DNA of 7,380 nt, taken from assembly GCA_037139855.1 (NCBI GenBank), contig JBAXFM010000255.1:1-7380 (forward strand), read 5' to 3'. Below, in pieces: positions 1 through 7,002 of this stretch. A program made the position numbers and the translations under genes. The notes beneath the pieces were generated by a model. That model had not been told where the DNA came from. It did no database searches and saw only the letters and a program-made list of their open reading frames with translations. Within the stretch, counting starts at the first letter, position 1. Each line of letters begins with the position of its first letter. The stretch is from CAIVAT01 sp037139855 (GTDB lineage Bacteria > Bacteroidota > Bacteroidia > Bacteroidales > FEN-979).

Positions 1-14
1 TATATCTTGCTGTT

Positions 15-28
15 GTGCTTAGTAGCAC
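15..28. repeat. Small inverted repeat beside the G/C-rich repeat
   Basis: GTGCT (15-19) and AGCAC (24-28) form a perfect 5-bp stem with a 4-nt loop (TAGT). It lies 4 bp from the larger hairpin. It may be part of the same repeat element, or the 3' end of something to the left of the window. It is short enough to be chance. No gene is visible in positions 1-113. Confidence 0.3.
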
Positions 29-30
29 TT

Positions 31-67
31 CTCCCCTCCCTTTTCAAGGGAGGGGCCGGGGGTGGGT
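31..67. repeat. G/C-rich dispersed hairpin repeat (REP-like)
   Basis: A perfect 10-bp inverted repeat, CCCCTCCCTT (33-42) and AAGGGAGGGG (46-55), closes a 3-nt loop and runs into CCGGGGGTGGGT. I recall very similar intergenic elements (a CCCTCCC...GGGAGGG palindrome with a GGGGTGGGT tail) in many bacterial genomes, Bacteroidota among them. Only one copy is in this window, so its dispersed nature is from memory and not shown here. It lies outside all genes, just beyond the macroglobulin terminator. The minus-strand transcript has no T-run after it, so it is not itself a typical intrinsic terminator. Confidence 0.6.
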
Positions 68-76
68 AGATTCACC

Positions 77-115
77 AAAAATAACATTTCGGAGTGGCCT
101 CAATGTTGAATTTTT
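77..115 (-). terminator. Intrinsic terminator of the macroglobulin gene
   Basis: Immediately after the TAA stop, the minus-strand transcript can form AACATT/AATGTT (plus 102-107 with 83-88), with GAG/CTC pairing inside (99-101 with 92-94) and the tetraloop GCCA. The stem is flanked by AAAAAT before and ATTTTT after (110-115 with 77-82). That A-run and T-run arrangement is typical of intrinsic terminators and could work in both directions. It marks the likely end of the transglutaminase-macroglobulin transcription unit. The pairing was found by eye. Confidence 0.65.
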
Positions 116-3100
116 ATTTCAAAGCCGGCACCACCTCAACCCACCGCCCGGGAACCCGCGCGCTGATGGTGTTGTCATACATGGCCTCGCAACCGGTTGC
201 CGGCAGGTAAAACCTGCCAAGATAGGTGGCCATCAGCATCACCCTGAAGGTTTTGCTTTGTCCGGGCTCCAGGTCAAAAAAGGTATTGACCCGGTCGTCG
301 CGTACATCCTGGTAATTAAAAGTGGAGGCAGTGGCGTTTGACTGCGCCAGATCACTGCTTCGGGCATTGATCACCTCCCATCCCGAAGGGAAAACCTGCG
401 ACAACGCCAACTGCTTGTACGACCCCCGCAAACCCGGATTGGTCACAGACACTTCAGCCAAAAAGTTTGTTCCCTGGGCAAGCATCTGTGGTTTGATGAC
501 CTCTCCGCCCATCGACTTGAAAATCATCGCAATTTTCAGATTATTGGCCGCAGAAGTTGAGTCGCCCTGCGCCGGAATTCCGGTGAGGATAAGCCTGCCG
601 AAAAGAATGTTTTTACCCTTGTTGGATAACTGGATAACCCCCTTTTTACCAGGTTTGACATCGATTTTGCTGCTCACCATGGGTTTTGTCGACTCCATCT
701 CTTCCGGCGGGTCTGAATTCACCCGCAATGAGGCATTGATTCCTGTACCGCCTGAATTTCCTGTATACCTGGCAACGGCCATCAGGGCAAATGAGGTGGA
801 TTGGGTGCTGTACCATTCATTGTTGCACAAGGATGCCGAAATTTCCTTCACCAGCGGGGCAGCCTTGGTTTTCATATCCAGCAGACACAGCACATCAACA
901 ATCATTGCTTTATCGCGCAGGTCGGAGCCATAGGTATAATAGAGTTCACTGTAAGGTTTAACCGAGGTTGACAATGAATTGATCAGTTGCAAAGCCACCT
1001 CATGCTTTCCGGCAAGCTGGTAGGCCGCAGCCAATTGCCACCGGGCAGAAGCATCCAGATTCTTCTTTTCCAGCAATTTATTCATGGCTCCCAGTTCAGG
1101 CGCCTTGGCTAAGGCCAGGGTGTATAAACGGTAGGCCTGCATCAGATCATTGTTGTAATAAGAAGCATCGTAACTCCACGAAACTGCGCGCTGCCGCTGA
1201 AATTCCTTCCAGCCCGATAAAAAGTTCACCGGGAGGGAAAATCCCTTTTGTTCAGCTTCCATAAGGAAATGTCCGGCATAGCTGGTTCCCCAGTCGTCGG
1301 CGTATTGTGATCCCGGCCAATAGGCCATTCCGCCATTCGACATCTGAAATGATTTCAGCCGCTGGATGGTGGCCCGGATATTATATTCCATCTCCCGTTT
1401 CTCAGAATCGGTAAGCTCAAGTAAATTGCCCAGATACAACTGCGGAAAAGCCGAAGAAGTGGTTTGCTCAATGCAGCCGTAAGGATAATGGATAAGGTAA
1501 TACAGCCGCTTTTCGAGGTTTAACGGCGGAATGCAGGAGACTTCCAGGGTTCCTTTGTTGGTACCCGGAATTCCGGGGGCACGGAAATCGGTCGTCCAGG
1601 TGGTTCCCGGTTGAATGGTTTTTTCAAAAACATCGGTAACCGGTAAATTCGGGTTGCGAACGCCAATTTCAATCACATGTTCCGCTTTCATCTTTCCGCT
1701 GGTGGCAACGATTTTAACCCTGCCGACGCCCACCGCCTGAACAACCGTAAGATCGAAGGCAACCAATTGATCTCCGATACCGCTGAATGAAAGTTGCCGG
1801 GTATTTCCCCCGGTAATCGTGAACAAGTCATTCACGATCAGTTCCACATTCACAGTTTTGATGGATTTGTCCATGGCAAATACGGTTACCGGTAATTTGA
1901 CGGTCTCACCCGGTCCAAGCACCCTTGGCAGGGTTCCCAAAACCATCAGCGGTTTTTTCACGGCTACCGTCTTTTCTTCACTGCCATAGGCTCCATCCTG
2001 ACCCGCCACCACCATCACACGCACCGAACCGATATACTCGGGCATTTTGAACAAATGTGTCTTGCTCTGCCCCTTCTTTAATTCAAACGGGCCCAGAAAC
2101 TTCACCATGGGTTTAAACCGGTTGGCCTTCAGTCCGCCCTTGTTCAAAACGTCCTGGTCACCACCGATGCTGAGAATTCGCTGCAACTCCCCGCTGAACG
2201 CTCCCATCACCTGGTCGAACAGATCCCAGGTTTTTACCCCCAGCGCTTCCCGTGCATAAAATACGCTCCATAGGTCAGGTGTTTTAAAACGGGTAAGATC
2301 AAGCAATCCTTCATCCACCATCGCCAGGGTGTATGTCATGGGTTTGCCGGTTGCTTCCTTTACCTGAATGGTCACCTCTTTCCCAGGTTCGAGTTCGTTT
2401 GGCATGGTAATCTCCGGCTTGAGATGGGTATCGGGGTTTTCAACCTGAACCGGAATCACGCCATACAACCTGATAGGCAGGTCGTTCCTGGTCTGCGCAT
2501 GTGGCTGGATCAGGGTTACGTAAGCATAACAGTTAGGCGACATGGCTTCGGTGGCATCAATGGAAATATCCGTGGTTCCCTTGTTGGTGGGCACCCAGAA
2601 TGATTTCAGAATGTTCGACCCTGTTTCAATCGTCACCAATGCCCTTCCATCAGGAGAGGAGGGTAAAGTAAGTTTCACCTTTTCGCCCACTTTATACTGA
2701 CTTTTATCGGTGGTAAGGGTAAGCATGGCGGCTGCCTGTTTCTCGCCTCCCGGCATCCGGAAATAACCGGGCCAGTCAACATATACCACTTTTCCTGCGG
2801 CATGGCCGGATTTTTTATCGGTAACCTTGATAAGGTACCGGCCCCAGTCATCATACATCGTGCTGAATGGGAAGGTAGCTTTTCCATTCACCGTTGCCAC
2901 GGTTGCAGAATCCGATGGCCTGATATAGGTGGTGGAGATAAAATCGGCCGAACCGGTTTCAGAATCATCCCACCACCAGCGCCAGTCAAGTTTATAGACC
3001 TCCACTTTCAACCGGTTTGAAGGAACCAGCGCGCCTGTGGCATCCACATTCAGCAGACTGATGTCATAGGTTTTGTCGGTGTACAATACCCTGTCGGTGC

Positions 3101-5687
3101 CAGCGCCTTGTGGAATACTTAACCCGGCATAGGATTGATAGGGGTAATAGGGGATGCTAAAACGGTCAATACTGAAATCTCCGCCATCCTCAAAAACCAT
3201 GGTCTCGAAACTCGCCTTGAGCGCTCCGGGAGCAATGTTTGTCACATGAATCTTCGGCGTGACCAGCGTTTGTCCGTTTGCATCCAGCCTGCCATCGAAC
3301 ACCGTGATATTTTCAGCCGCAAAACCTACGGTCGGGTTGTCAAACACATAACCCGGAAAGTTTTTGAAAGCAGTGACCGATTTCGTCAGGGTTAGCATCA
3401 CTTTGGCTTTCAGGTTTCGAGCCGTAGCTCCGGTGAGCCAGTGGGCTTCGAGCATTGCCGAAGGCACTTTATCCCTCACCAGCCGGTCGGTCTTGAAATC
3501 GAAATTGATCTTCAACCGGTTTGGCTTCACCGTTTCGATTTTCAGGTTTTTCTGGAATTCAGCGCCTCCGACATTCACCTTTGCAAGCCAGTTTCCGGTA
3601 GGAGCATCATCAGCGGTTGCCGTGCTGAAGTTGTAAAAGCCATTCACAGCATTTGTTCTGACCATCCGGTTGATCAACTGGCCGTTTGGATTAAACAATG
3701 ACAGCGTGACCGGATGATGCAACGGAAGCTGATGTGTTTTATCTTCCAGTACAAAAGTCAGGTAGATGGAGTCGCCTGGCCGCCATACACCCCGTTCGCC
3801 ATAGATAAATCCTTTAAGTCCCTTCTGAACAGGCTGGCCGCTTACATCGAACATGCTGAGCGAAAGCGTATTTCCATCGGTCAGTTTCAGGTAACCGGTT
3901 TGTGAACCACTCCGGGCAACCACAATGAAGGGCTGTTTCTTCAGCGCGATGGTGGCCATGCCTTCTCCGTCTGTAGAAGCCTTCCCCATGCTTTGCAATT
4001 GAAAATTGAAAAATTCGACCGAAACTCCTGAAAGTGGTTTGGTTGAAACCAGATCCGTGATATATACATGGTAATTGCCGTCGCTTCCGGCTTTGGCAAT
4101 CATCCCCAGGTCGGAGGCAAGCACGTTCCGGCTGATCGATTTATTGAAGTAATAAGAAGCCTTACACGGATTGTTGCGTTCCTCCCAATGATAGTTTTGC
4201 CAGCCTCCGTCGCGATAATCATTCTCGTCATAACTGTCGTAGTATTCCCAGTTCTCGTCACTATCCTTGTCGGGGTCTTCAATCATCATCATATTGTTGA
4301 CAGTTGTATGTAAACTATCCGATTCCGCACAGGGGTAGGTTGAATATTCTTGTTTATACCTGAGGATTACGGAATAAATAGCCCCGGGTTCGGTACGCAT
4401 GAGCGCCGAAAGATCGATGGAGTAGCGGTTCCACTTGCCATAATCGGTAACACCGCCAAGGGGAATGGTTTTTTTCAATACAACCCGGCCAACCCTGGCT
4501 AATTGTGAATTGTCGTTTAAATCATTGACCTGTAAAAACTGCAGGATGTTGTTTGCATAGATCCGGATTACTTTGATGTCGACCGCATTCAGATTTACGG
4601 CCTCAAACGGGAGCAACATGCCATTGGAACTCGGGAGAATCACCCCGTCGCCGGAAAAACGAACATTAGGCTTTGTGTTGTCAACTCCAATCTGTTCAAC
4701 CACCCGCTTGCCCAATTCCACCATGTTGATGTTGCGGATGGATGGTTCAAGGGTCAGCCTGACCTCTTTATTTTCAGTCTCAGGAATATAGATCCACAGC
4801 AGGTTATCTTCCACGTTGTACCGGAGATTGTTGTATTTCCCCACTTTGAAAAGCCCGTCGAGGTTCTGATCTGATTTCAGCGGGTCGGAGAACTGGACCC
4901 TGAAACATTGTTCTGCATTGGGAAAACTGCCAGCCGAAAGAACCTTGAAGTCGCCCAGCGCCGGAATTTCCACAGCCGTTTTCCCTTCTGTTTTTGAATC
5001 TACCGGCGATCCGTCCCATTCGAGTTTTACCTCACTTGATTCTTTTCCCCTGACGATGGAATCGACTTGGAAAAGATGTGAATTTTTCTTGTCATCGTGT
5101 GTCCAGACTACAGGTAAATCCCTTCCTCCCTGACTGGCTTTCAGTACTTTTTCTACCTCCTGGCCGTCGGCAACGTCAGAAGTTTGCAGCGTGCCGTTCA
5201 AATGTTCTTTTGAAAGATCGTTGTGCGAATATGCCTTGTGGTTGTCAACCTCCACCGAAAGTTCCTGCAACATCGTATGAAACTGGAAAACCATGGTATT
5301 CAATGAATCGGGAACGGTTAATATCTTTGACAGATAAAACTCAACGGTGTAAACCTGATCCTGTGGCAATTTTTCGTCCGGTAAAAATTCCAGGGTCCGG
5401 CTGTCGCTCCAGTAGGTTTTCCCCTTGATTTCAGGTTTGAATTTAAAGTAGGTTGCCGTCAGGGGGGTATTGAATGATACCGTGTCGGCAAAATTATCAG
5501 CGAGTCGCACTTTGACAAGTGTTTTGGTGGAAACAATTCCGGAGGTAAAACCCTGAACATATTCGCGAAAAGCTGGACTGACCCGGACAAGCGTTTGATT
5601 ATTCAAACCACTGTGGGCGCGGACAAGCATGATAGCGCTGAAAATCGCGATGGCTGCAAAGACGATGTAGAGATGGATTTTTTTCAT
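114..5687 (-). CDS. Thioester-containing bacterial alpha-2-macroglobulin family protein, exported
   Basis: Probable periplasmic or cell-surface protease trap of about 1857 residues, in the usual size range for Bacteroidota members. Seen in order: a Lys-Lys start and hydrophobic segment at residues 6-22 (signal peptide or anchor, no lipobox Cys); beta-rich N-terminal domains; an acidic/aromatic loop at 466-508; an MG2-type motif GERGVWRPGD ending at D639; a bait-region-type domain from about 990, including VDEGLLDLTRFKTPD near 1120; an A2M/MG7-type domain about 1185-1275 (LGPFELKKGQ, then KPLMVLG); a thioester domain with GCIEQ (C1405, Q1408); and a C-terminal receptor-binding-like domain with YQDVRDDRV and GRWVEVV. 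In this family the Cys-Gln thioester binds the attacking protease covalently after bait cleavage. I chose the ATG at 5687 because it opens directly onto the signal sequence. The frame stays open to an ATG at 5822, but that would add 45 residues translated from a repeat array and overlap the previous gene. The leader is A-rich (AAAAAAGAACGCC before ATG). The upstream gene ends 43 bp away, so co-transcription is likely. Domain edges are approximate. Confidence 0.95.
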   Translation of the reverse strand: MKKIHLYIVFAAIAIFSAIMLVRAHSGLNNQTLVRVSPAFREYVQGFTSGIVSTKTLVKVRLADNFADTVSFNTPLTATYFKFKPEIKGKTYWSDSRTLEFLPDEKLPQDQVYTVEFYLSKILTVPDSLNTMVFQFHTMLQELSVEVDNHKAYSHNDLSKEHLNGTLQTSDVADGQEVEKVLKASQGGRDLPVVWTHDDKKNSHLFQVDSIVRGKESSEVKLEWDGSPVDSKTEGKTAVEIPALGDFKVLSAGSFPNAEQCFRVQFSDPLKSDQNLDGLFKVGKYNNLRYNVEDNLLWIYIPETENKEVRLTLEPSIRNINMVELGKRVVEQIGVDNTKPNVRFSGDGVILPSSNGMLLPFEAVNLNAVDIKVIRIYANNILQFLQVNDLNDNSQLARVGRVVLKKTIPLGGVTDYGKWNRYSIDLSALMRTEPGAIYSVILRYKQEYSTYPCAESDSLHTTVNNMMMIEDPDKDSDENWEYYDSYDENDYRDGGWQNYHWEERNNPCKASYYFNKSISRNVLASDLGMIAKAGSDGNYHVYITDLVSTKPLSGVSVEFFNFQLQSMGKASTDGEGMATIALKKQPFIVVARSGSQTGYLKLTDGNTLSLSMFDVSGQPVQKGLKGFIYGERGVWRPGDSIYLTFVLEDKTHQLPLHHPVTLSLFNPNGQLINRMVRTNAVNGFYNFSTATADDAPTGNWLAKVNVGGAEFQKNLKIETVKPNRLKINFDFKTDRLVRDKVPSAMLEAHWLTGATARNLKAKVMLTLTKSVTAFKNFPGYVFDNPTVGFAAENITVFDGRLDANGQTLVTPKIHVTNIAPGALKASFETMVFEDGGDFSIDRFSIPYYPYQSYAGLSIPQGAGTDRVLYTDKTYDISLLNVDATGALVPSNRLKVEVYKLDWRWWWDDSETGSADFISTTYIRPSDSATVATVNGKATFPFSTMYDDWGRYLIKVTDKKSGHAAGKVVYVDWPGYFRMPGGEKQAAAMLTLTTDKSQYKVGEKVKLTLPSSPDGRALVTIETGSNILKSFWVPTNKGTTDISIDATEAMSPNCYAYVTLIQPHAQTRNDLPIRLYGVIPVQVENPDTHLKPEITMPNELEPGKEVTIQVKEATGKPMTYTLAMVDEGLLDLTRFKTPDLWSVFYAREALGVKTWDLFDQVMGAFSGELQRILSIGGDQDVLNKGGLKANRFKPMVKFLGPFELKKGQSKTHLFKMPEYIGSVRVMVVAGQDGAYGSEEKTVAVKKPLMVLGTLPRVLGPGETVKLPVTVFAMDKSIKTVNVELIVNDLFTITGGNTRQLSFSGIGDQLVAFDLTVVQAVGVGRVKIVATSGKMKAEHVIEIGVRNPNLPVTDVFEKTIQPGTTWTTDFRAPGIPGTNKGTLEVSCIPPLNLEKRLYYLIHYPYGCIEQTTSSAFPQLYLGNLLELTDSEKREMEYNIRATIQRLKSFQMSNGGMAYWPGSQYADDWGTSYAGHFLMEAEQKGFSLPVNFLSGWKEFQRQRAVSWSYDASYYNNDLMQAYRLYTLALAKAPELGAMNKLLEKKNLDASARWQLAAAYQLAGKHEVALQLINSLSTSVKPYSELYYTYGSDLRDKAMIVDVLCLLDMKTKAAPLVKEISASLCNNEWYSTQSTSFALMAVARYTGNSGGTGINASLRVNSDPPEEMESTKPMVSSKIDVKPGKKGVIQLSNKGKNILFGRLILTGIPAQGDSTSAANNLKIAMIFKSMGGEVIKPQMLAQGTNFLAEVSVTNPGLRGSYKQLALSQVFPSGWEVINARSSDLAQSNATASTFNYQDVRDDRVNTFFDLEPGQSKTFRVMLMATYLGRFYLPATGCEAMYDNTISARVPGRWVEVVPALK

Positions 5688-5702
5688 GGCGTTCTTTTTT
5701 AA

Positions 5703-5742
5703 TGTGCTGATGTGCTGATGTGCTAATGGGCTAATGGGTTGA
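5703..5742. repeat. 8-bp tandem repeat array, five units
   Basis: On the plus strand the units are TGTGCTGA, TGTGCTGA, TGTGCTAA, TGGGCTAA and TGGGTTGA: two identical copies followed by three that diverge by one to three bases. On the gene strand they read as TCAACCCA, TTAGCCCA, TTAGCACA, TCAGCACA, TCAGCACA. I recall arrays of this TCAGCACA/TTAGCACA type between genes in Bacteroidales assemblies. The array fills most of the gap between the transglutaminase-like and macroglobulin genes, ends 15 bp before the macroglobulin start codon, and supplies the TAG stop of the upstream gene at 5731-5733. Confidence 0.85.
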
Positions 5743-6918
5743 TGAATATTTTCCGAAAAGTTTGGGGCGTAAAGCTTTGGGTGTTGCAAAATAATCGCGT
5801 AAAAATTCTTTTTGTTTGTCAATATTTCTCCTGAGGTCCGCCGCTGGTTGTGTTAACATGGCCATGTTTTGCCGGAGGGTTTCCTCCTGCGGTTCGATTT
5901 CTGAAAGAATATTTTGGCAAATGCCGAGATGGTAATCACAGGTATCAAGCATCTGCCTGATCTTCATGTCAGGACGAACCGGTTGGAACTGACGGTTCCA
6001 GTAATTGATAAAATCATTGAACAGAAAAGTTGCCGCATTGTAATGATAGATCGCCTGGTTAAATTCCTTTACCAATTTATTCTGAATCTCCGTTTGACGA
6101 TTGATCCTGTCAACTTCGACTCCTTGTTTCAAATAACGCTGATAATCAGCAAGACTATTATTGACCACGCCGTTATTTTCAAGCCGGCGCAGGGAAGCAA
6201 CCTCTTTTTCCGGTTTTGTCAACCGATTGTACGCGCTGATGCTGTCGCGGAAATTAAAGAAGTTTTTATCCTCTTTCCTCACCGGATTACCCTGCGAAAA
6301 CTGTTGGGCAGAATAGGGGTAATACAAACATTGCCAAAGCGGGTCGAACGACATGTGGGTTTTAATAAAAACAGCCGGCTTCACCATGTAATATTCGTTG
6401 GTGAATTTTTGGTTGAATTTTCCATTCATGATATATCCGCTTGCCCAGGTAGGATCAAAAAAATACCAGCCGGTATCGATCCGGGCCACCACCCAGGCGT
6501 GGTTGACATTGATCACTATGCCATTTTGTTTGGTATAACCCAACACCACATAACTTTCAATTCCGGCATTTTCACACAGTTCATGAAACAGGGCGGCATA
6601 TCCCTGGCAAACAGCTTTCCTTTCGCGCAGCGTTTCGATAATTAACGATGCCGGATTGTCAGATGACCGGAACGTGAACATGTTGTCAACATCGTACACA
6701 ATTTCATTGGCGGTCCAATAGTAATATGCCCTGATCAACTCCTTTTGAGTGAAAAGGTTTGCCAGAAAATAATCGGAAAGCGTTTTAATGGAAATTTCAA
6801 CCGAATCGGGAACTGCTTTTGCAATGGCATCGGAACGCCGGAAATCGGGTACTGATTGAGGGAACGCGCTGAAAATTAGGGAACAGCAAAGGATAGAAAA
6901 GAAAACGCCTTTATTCAT
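5731..6918 (-). CDS. Secreted transglutaminase-like (Transglut_core fold) protein
   Basis: A 395-residue exported protein. Residues 1-21 look like a Sec signal peptide (MNKG, hydrophobic core, then SAFPQ). The domain at about 55-165 carries the transglutaminase/papain-like catalytic triad: C104 in KAVCQGYAALF, H140 in NVNHAWVVAR and D155 in WYFFDPTWASGY, preceded by YYYWTANEIVYD as in the kyphoscoliosis-peptidase-like branch. This fold includes protein cross-linkers, deamidases and cysteine peptidases, and the sequence alone does not say which. Residues from about 220 to the end are mostly predicted helix, rich in Gln, Asn and Arg, with no domain I recognise. The ATG at 6918 is chosen because it opens onto the signal peptide and the next Met is residue 80. 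No clear ribosome-binding site precedes it, and a long potential hairpin includes the start codon. The final residues S393-H395 and the TAG stop come from the 8-bp repeat array. The macroglobulin gene follows after 43 bp, so the two are probably co-expressed. Confidence 0.9.
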   Translation of the reverse strand: MNKGVFFSILCCSLIFSAFPQSVPDFRRSDAIAKAVPDSVEISIKTLSDYFLANLFTQKELIRAYYYWTANEIVYDVDNMFTFRSSDNPASLIIETLRERKAVCQGYAALFHELCENAGIESYVVLGYTKQNGIVINVNHAWVVARIDTGWYFFDPTWASGYIMNGKFNQKFTNEYYMVKPAVFIKTHMSFDPLWQCLYYPYSAQQFSQGNPVRKEDKNFFNFRDSISAYNRLTKPEKEVASLRRLENNGVVNNSLADYQRYLKQGVEVDRINRQTEIQNKLVKEFNQAIYHYNAATFLFNDFINYWNRQFQPVRPDMKIRQMLDTCDYHLGICQNILSEIEPQEETLRQNMAMLTQPAADLRRNIDKQKEFLRDYFATPKALRPKLFGKYSSTH

Positions 6919-6976
6919 AAGTGCCCGGTTTTTCCATAAACAATATTATGAAAAAAACTGAAGGGCACCTACGAAT
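6913..6976 (-). promoter_or_regulatory. Long potential hairpin including the transglutaminase start codon
   Basis: On the minus-strand transcript, ATTCGTAGGTGCCC (6976-6963) can pair without mismatch with GGGCACTTATGAAT (6926-6913): 14 base pairs, two of them G-U, with the ATG at 6918-6916 inside the 3' arm. The enclosed loop can form a second helix, TTTTTTCAT (6956-6948) with ATGGAAAAA (6937-6929), 9 pairs with one G-U. If formed, the structure would hide the start codon and suggests translational control. It was folded by hand, with no energy calculated and no homologues compared. Confidence 0.45.
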
Positions 6977-6980
6977 TCAG
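6951..6980 (-). terminator. Weak terminator-like hairpin after the RRM gene
   Basis: On the minus strand, CTGAA (6980-6976) pairs with TTCAG (6962-6958) around a 13-nt loop and is followed directly by seven T (6957-6951). The T-run fits an intrinsic terminator, but the 5-bp stem is short and A/T-rich for one. It competes with the longer hairpin at 6913-6976, which uses the loop sequence GTGCCC. It starts 22 bp past the RRM stop codon. Confidence 0.4.
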
Positions 6981-7002
6981 CGCAGGAAAAGTAAAACGTT
7001 GA

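Noticed and set aside
31..55. 10-bp G/C-rich hairpin as the macroglobulin terminator
   Set aside because: No T-run follows on the minus strand, and a better terminator with A- and T-runs lies directly after the stop codon at 77-115.
15..341. 108-codon plus-strand frame beginning in the G/C-rich repeat
   Set aside because: Its start is repeat sequence (peptide LPFQGRGRGWV is typical of translated repeats) and the rest is antisense to the macroglobulin end.
322..933. 203-codon open frame on the plus strand
   Set aside because: Antisense to the conserved C-terminal domains of the macroglobulin; no family resemblance.
5787..5810. TTATTTTG-like promoter candidate upstream of the macroglobulin gene
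   Set aside because: Spacing within the box is one base short of the consensus and it lies in the coding end of the previous gene; co-transcription is the simpler view.
5914..6645. 243-codon open frame on the plus strand
   Set aside because: Lies entirely antisense to the transglutaminase-like gene, whose frame shows a signal peptide and catalytic triad. The plus-strand translation shows no recognisable domain or start signal.
6911..6937. Eight-codon upstream frame (MEKPGTYE) overlapping the transglutaminase start
   Set aside because: Short enough to be chance and no ribosome-binding site is visible; leader-peptide control cannot be supported.
6941..6948. Minus-strand TAATATTG, one base off the Bacteroidota -7 box TAnnTTTG
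   Set aside because: No TTTG or TTG is found at the expected distance upstream (about 19 bp), and the site is in the loop of the hairpin, so it cannot be claimed as a promoter.
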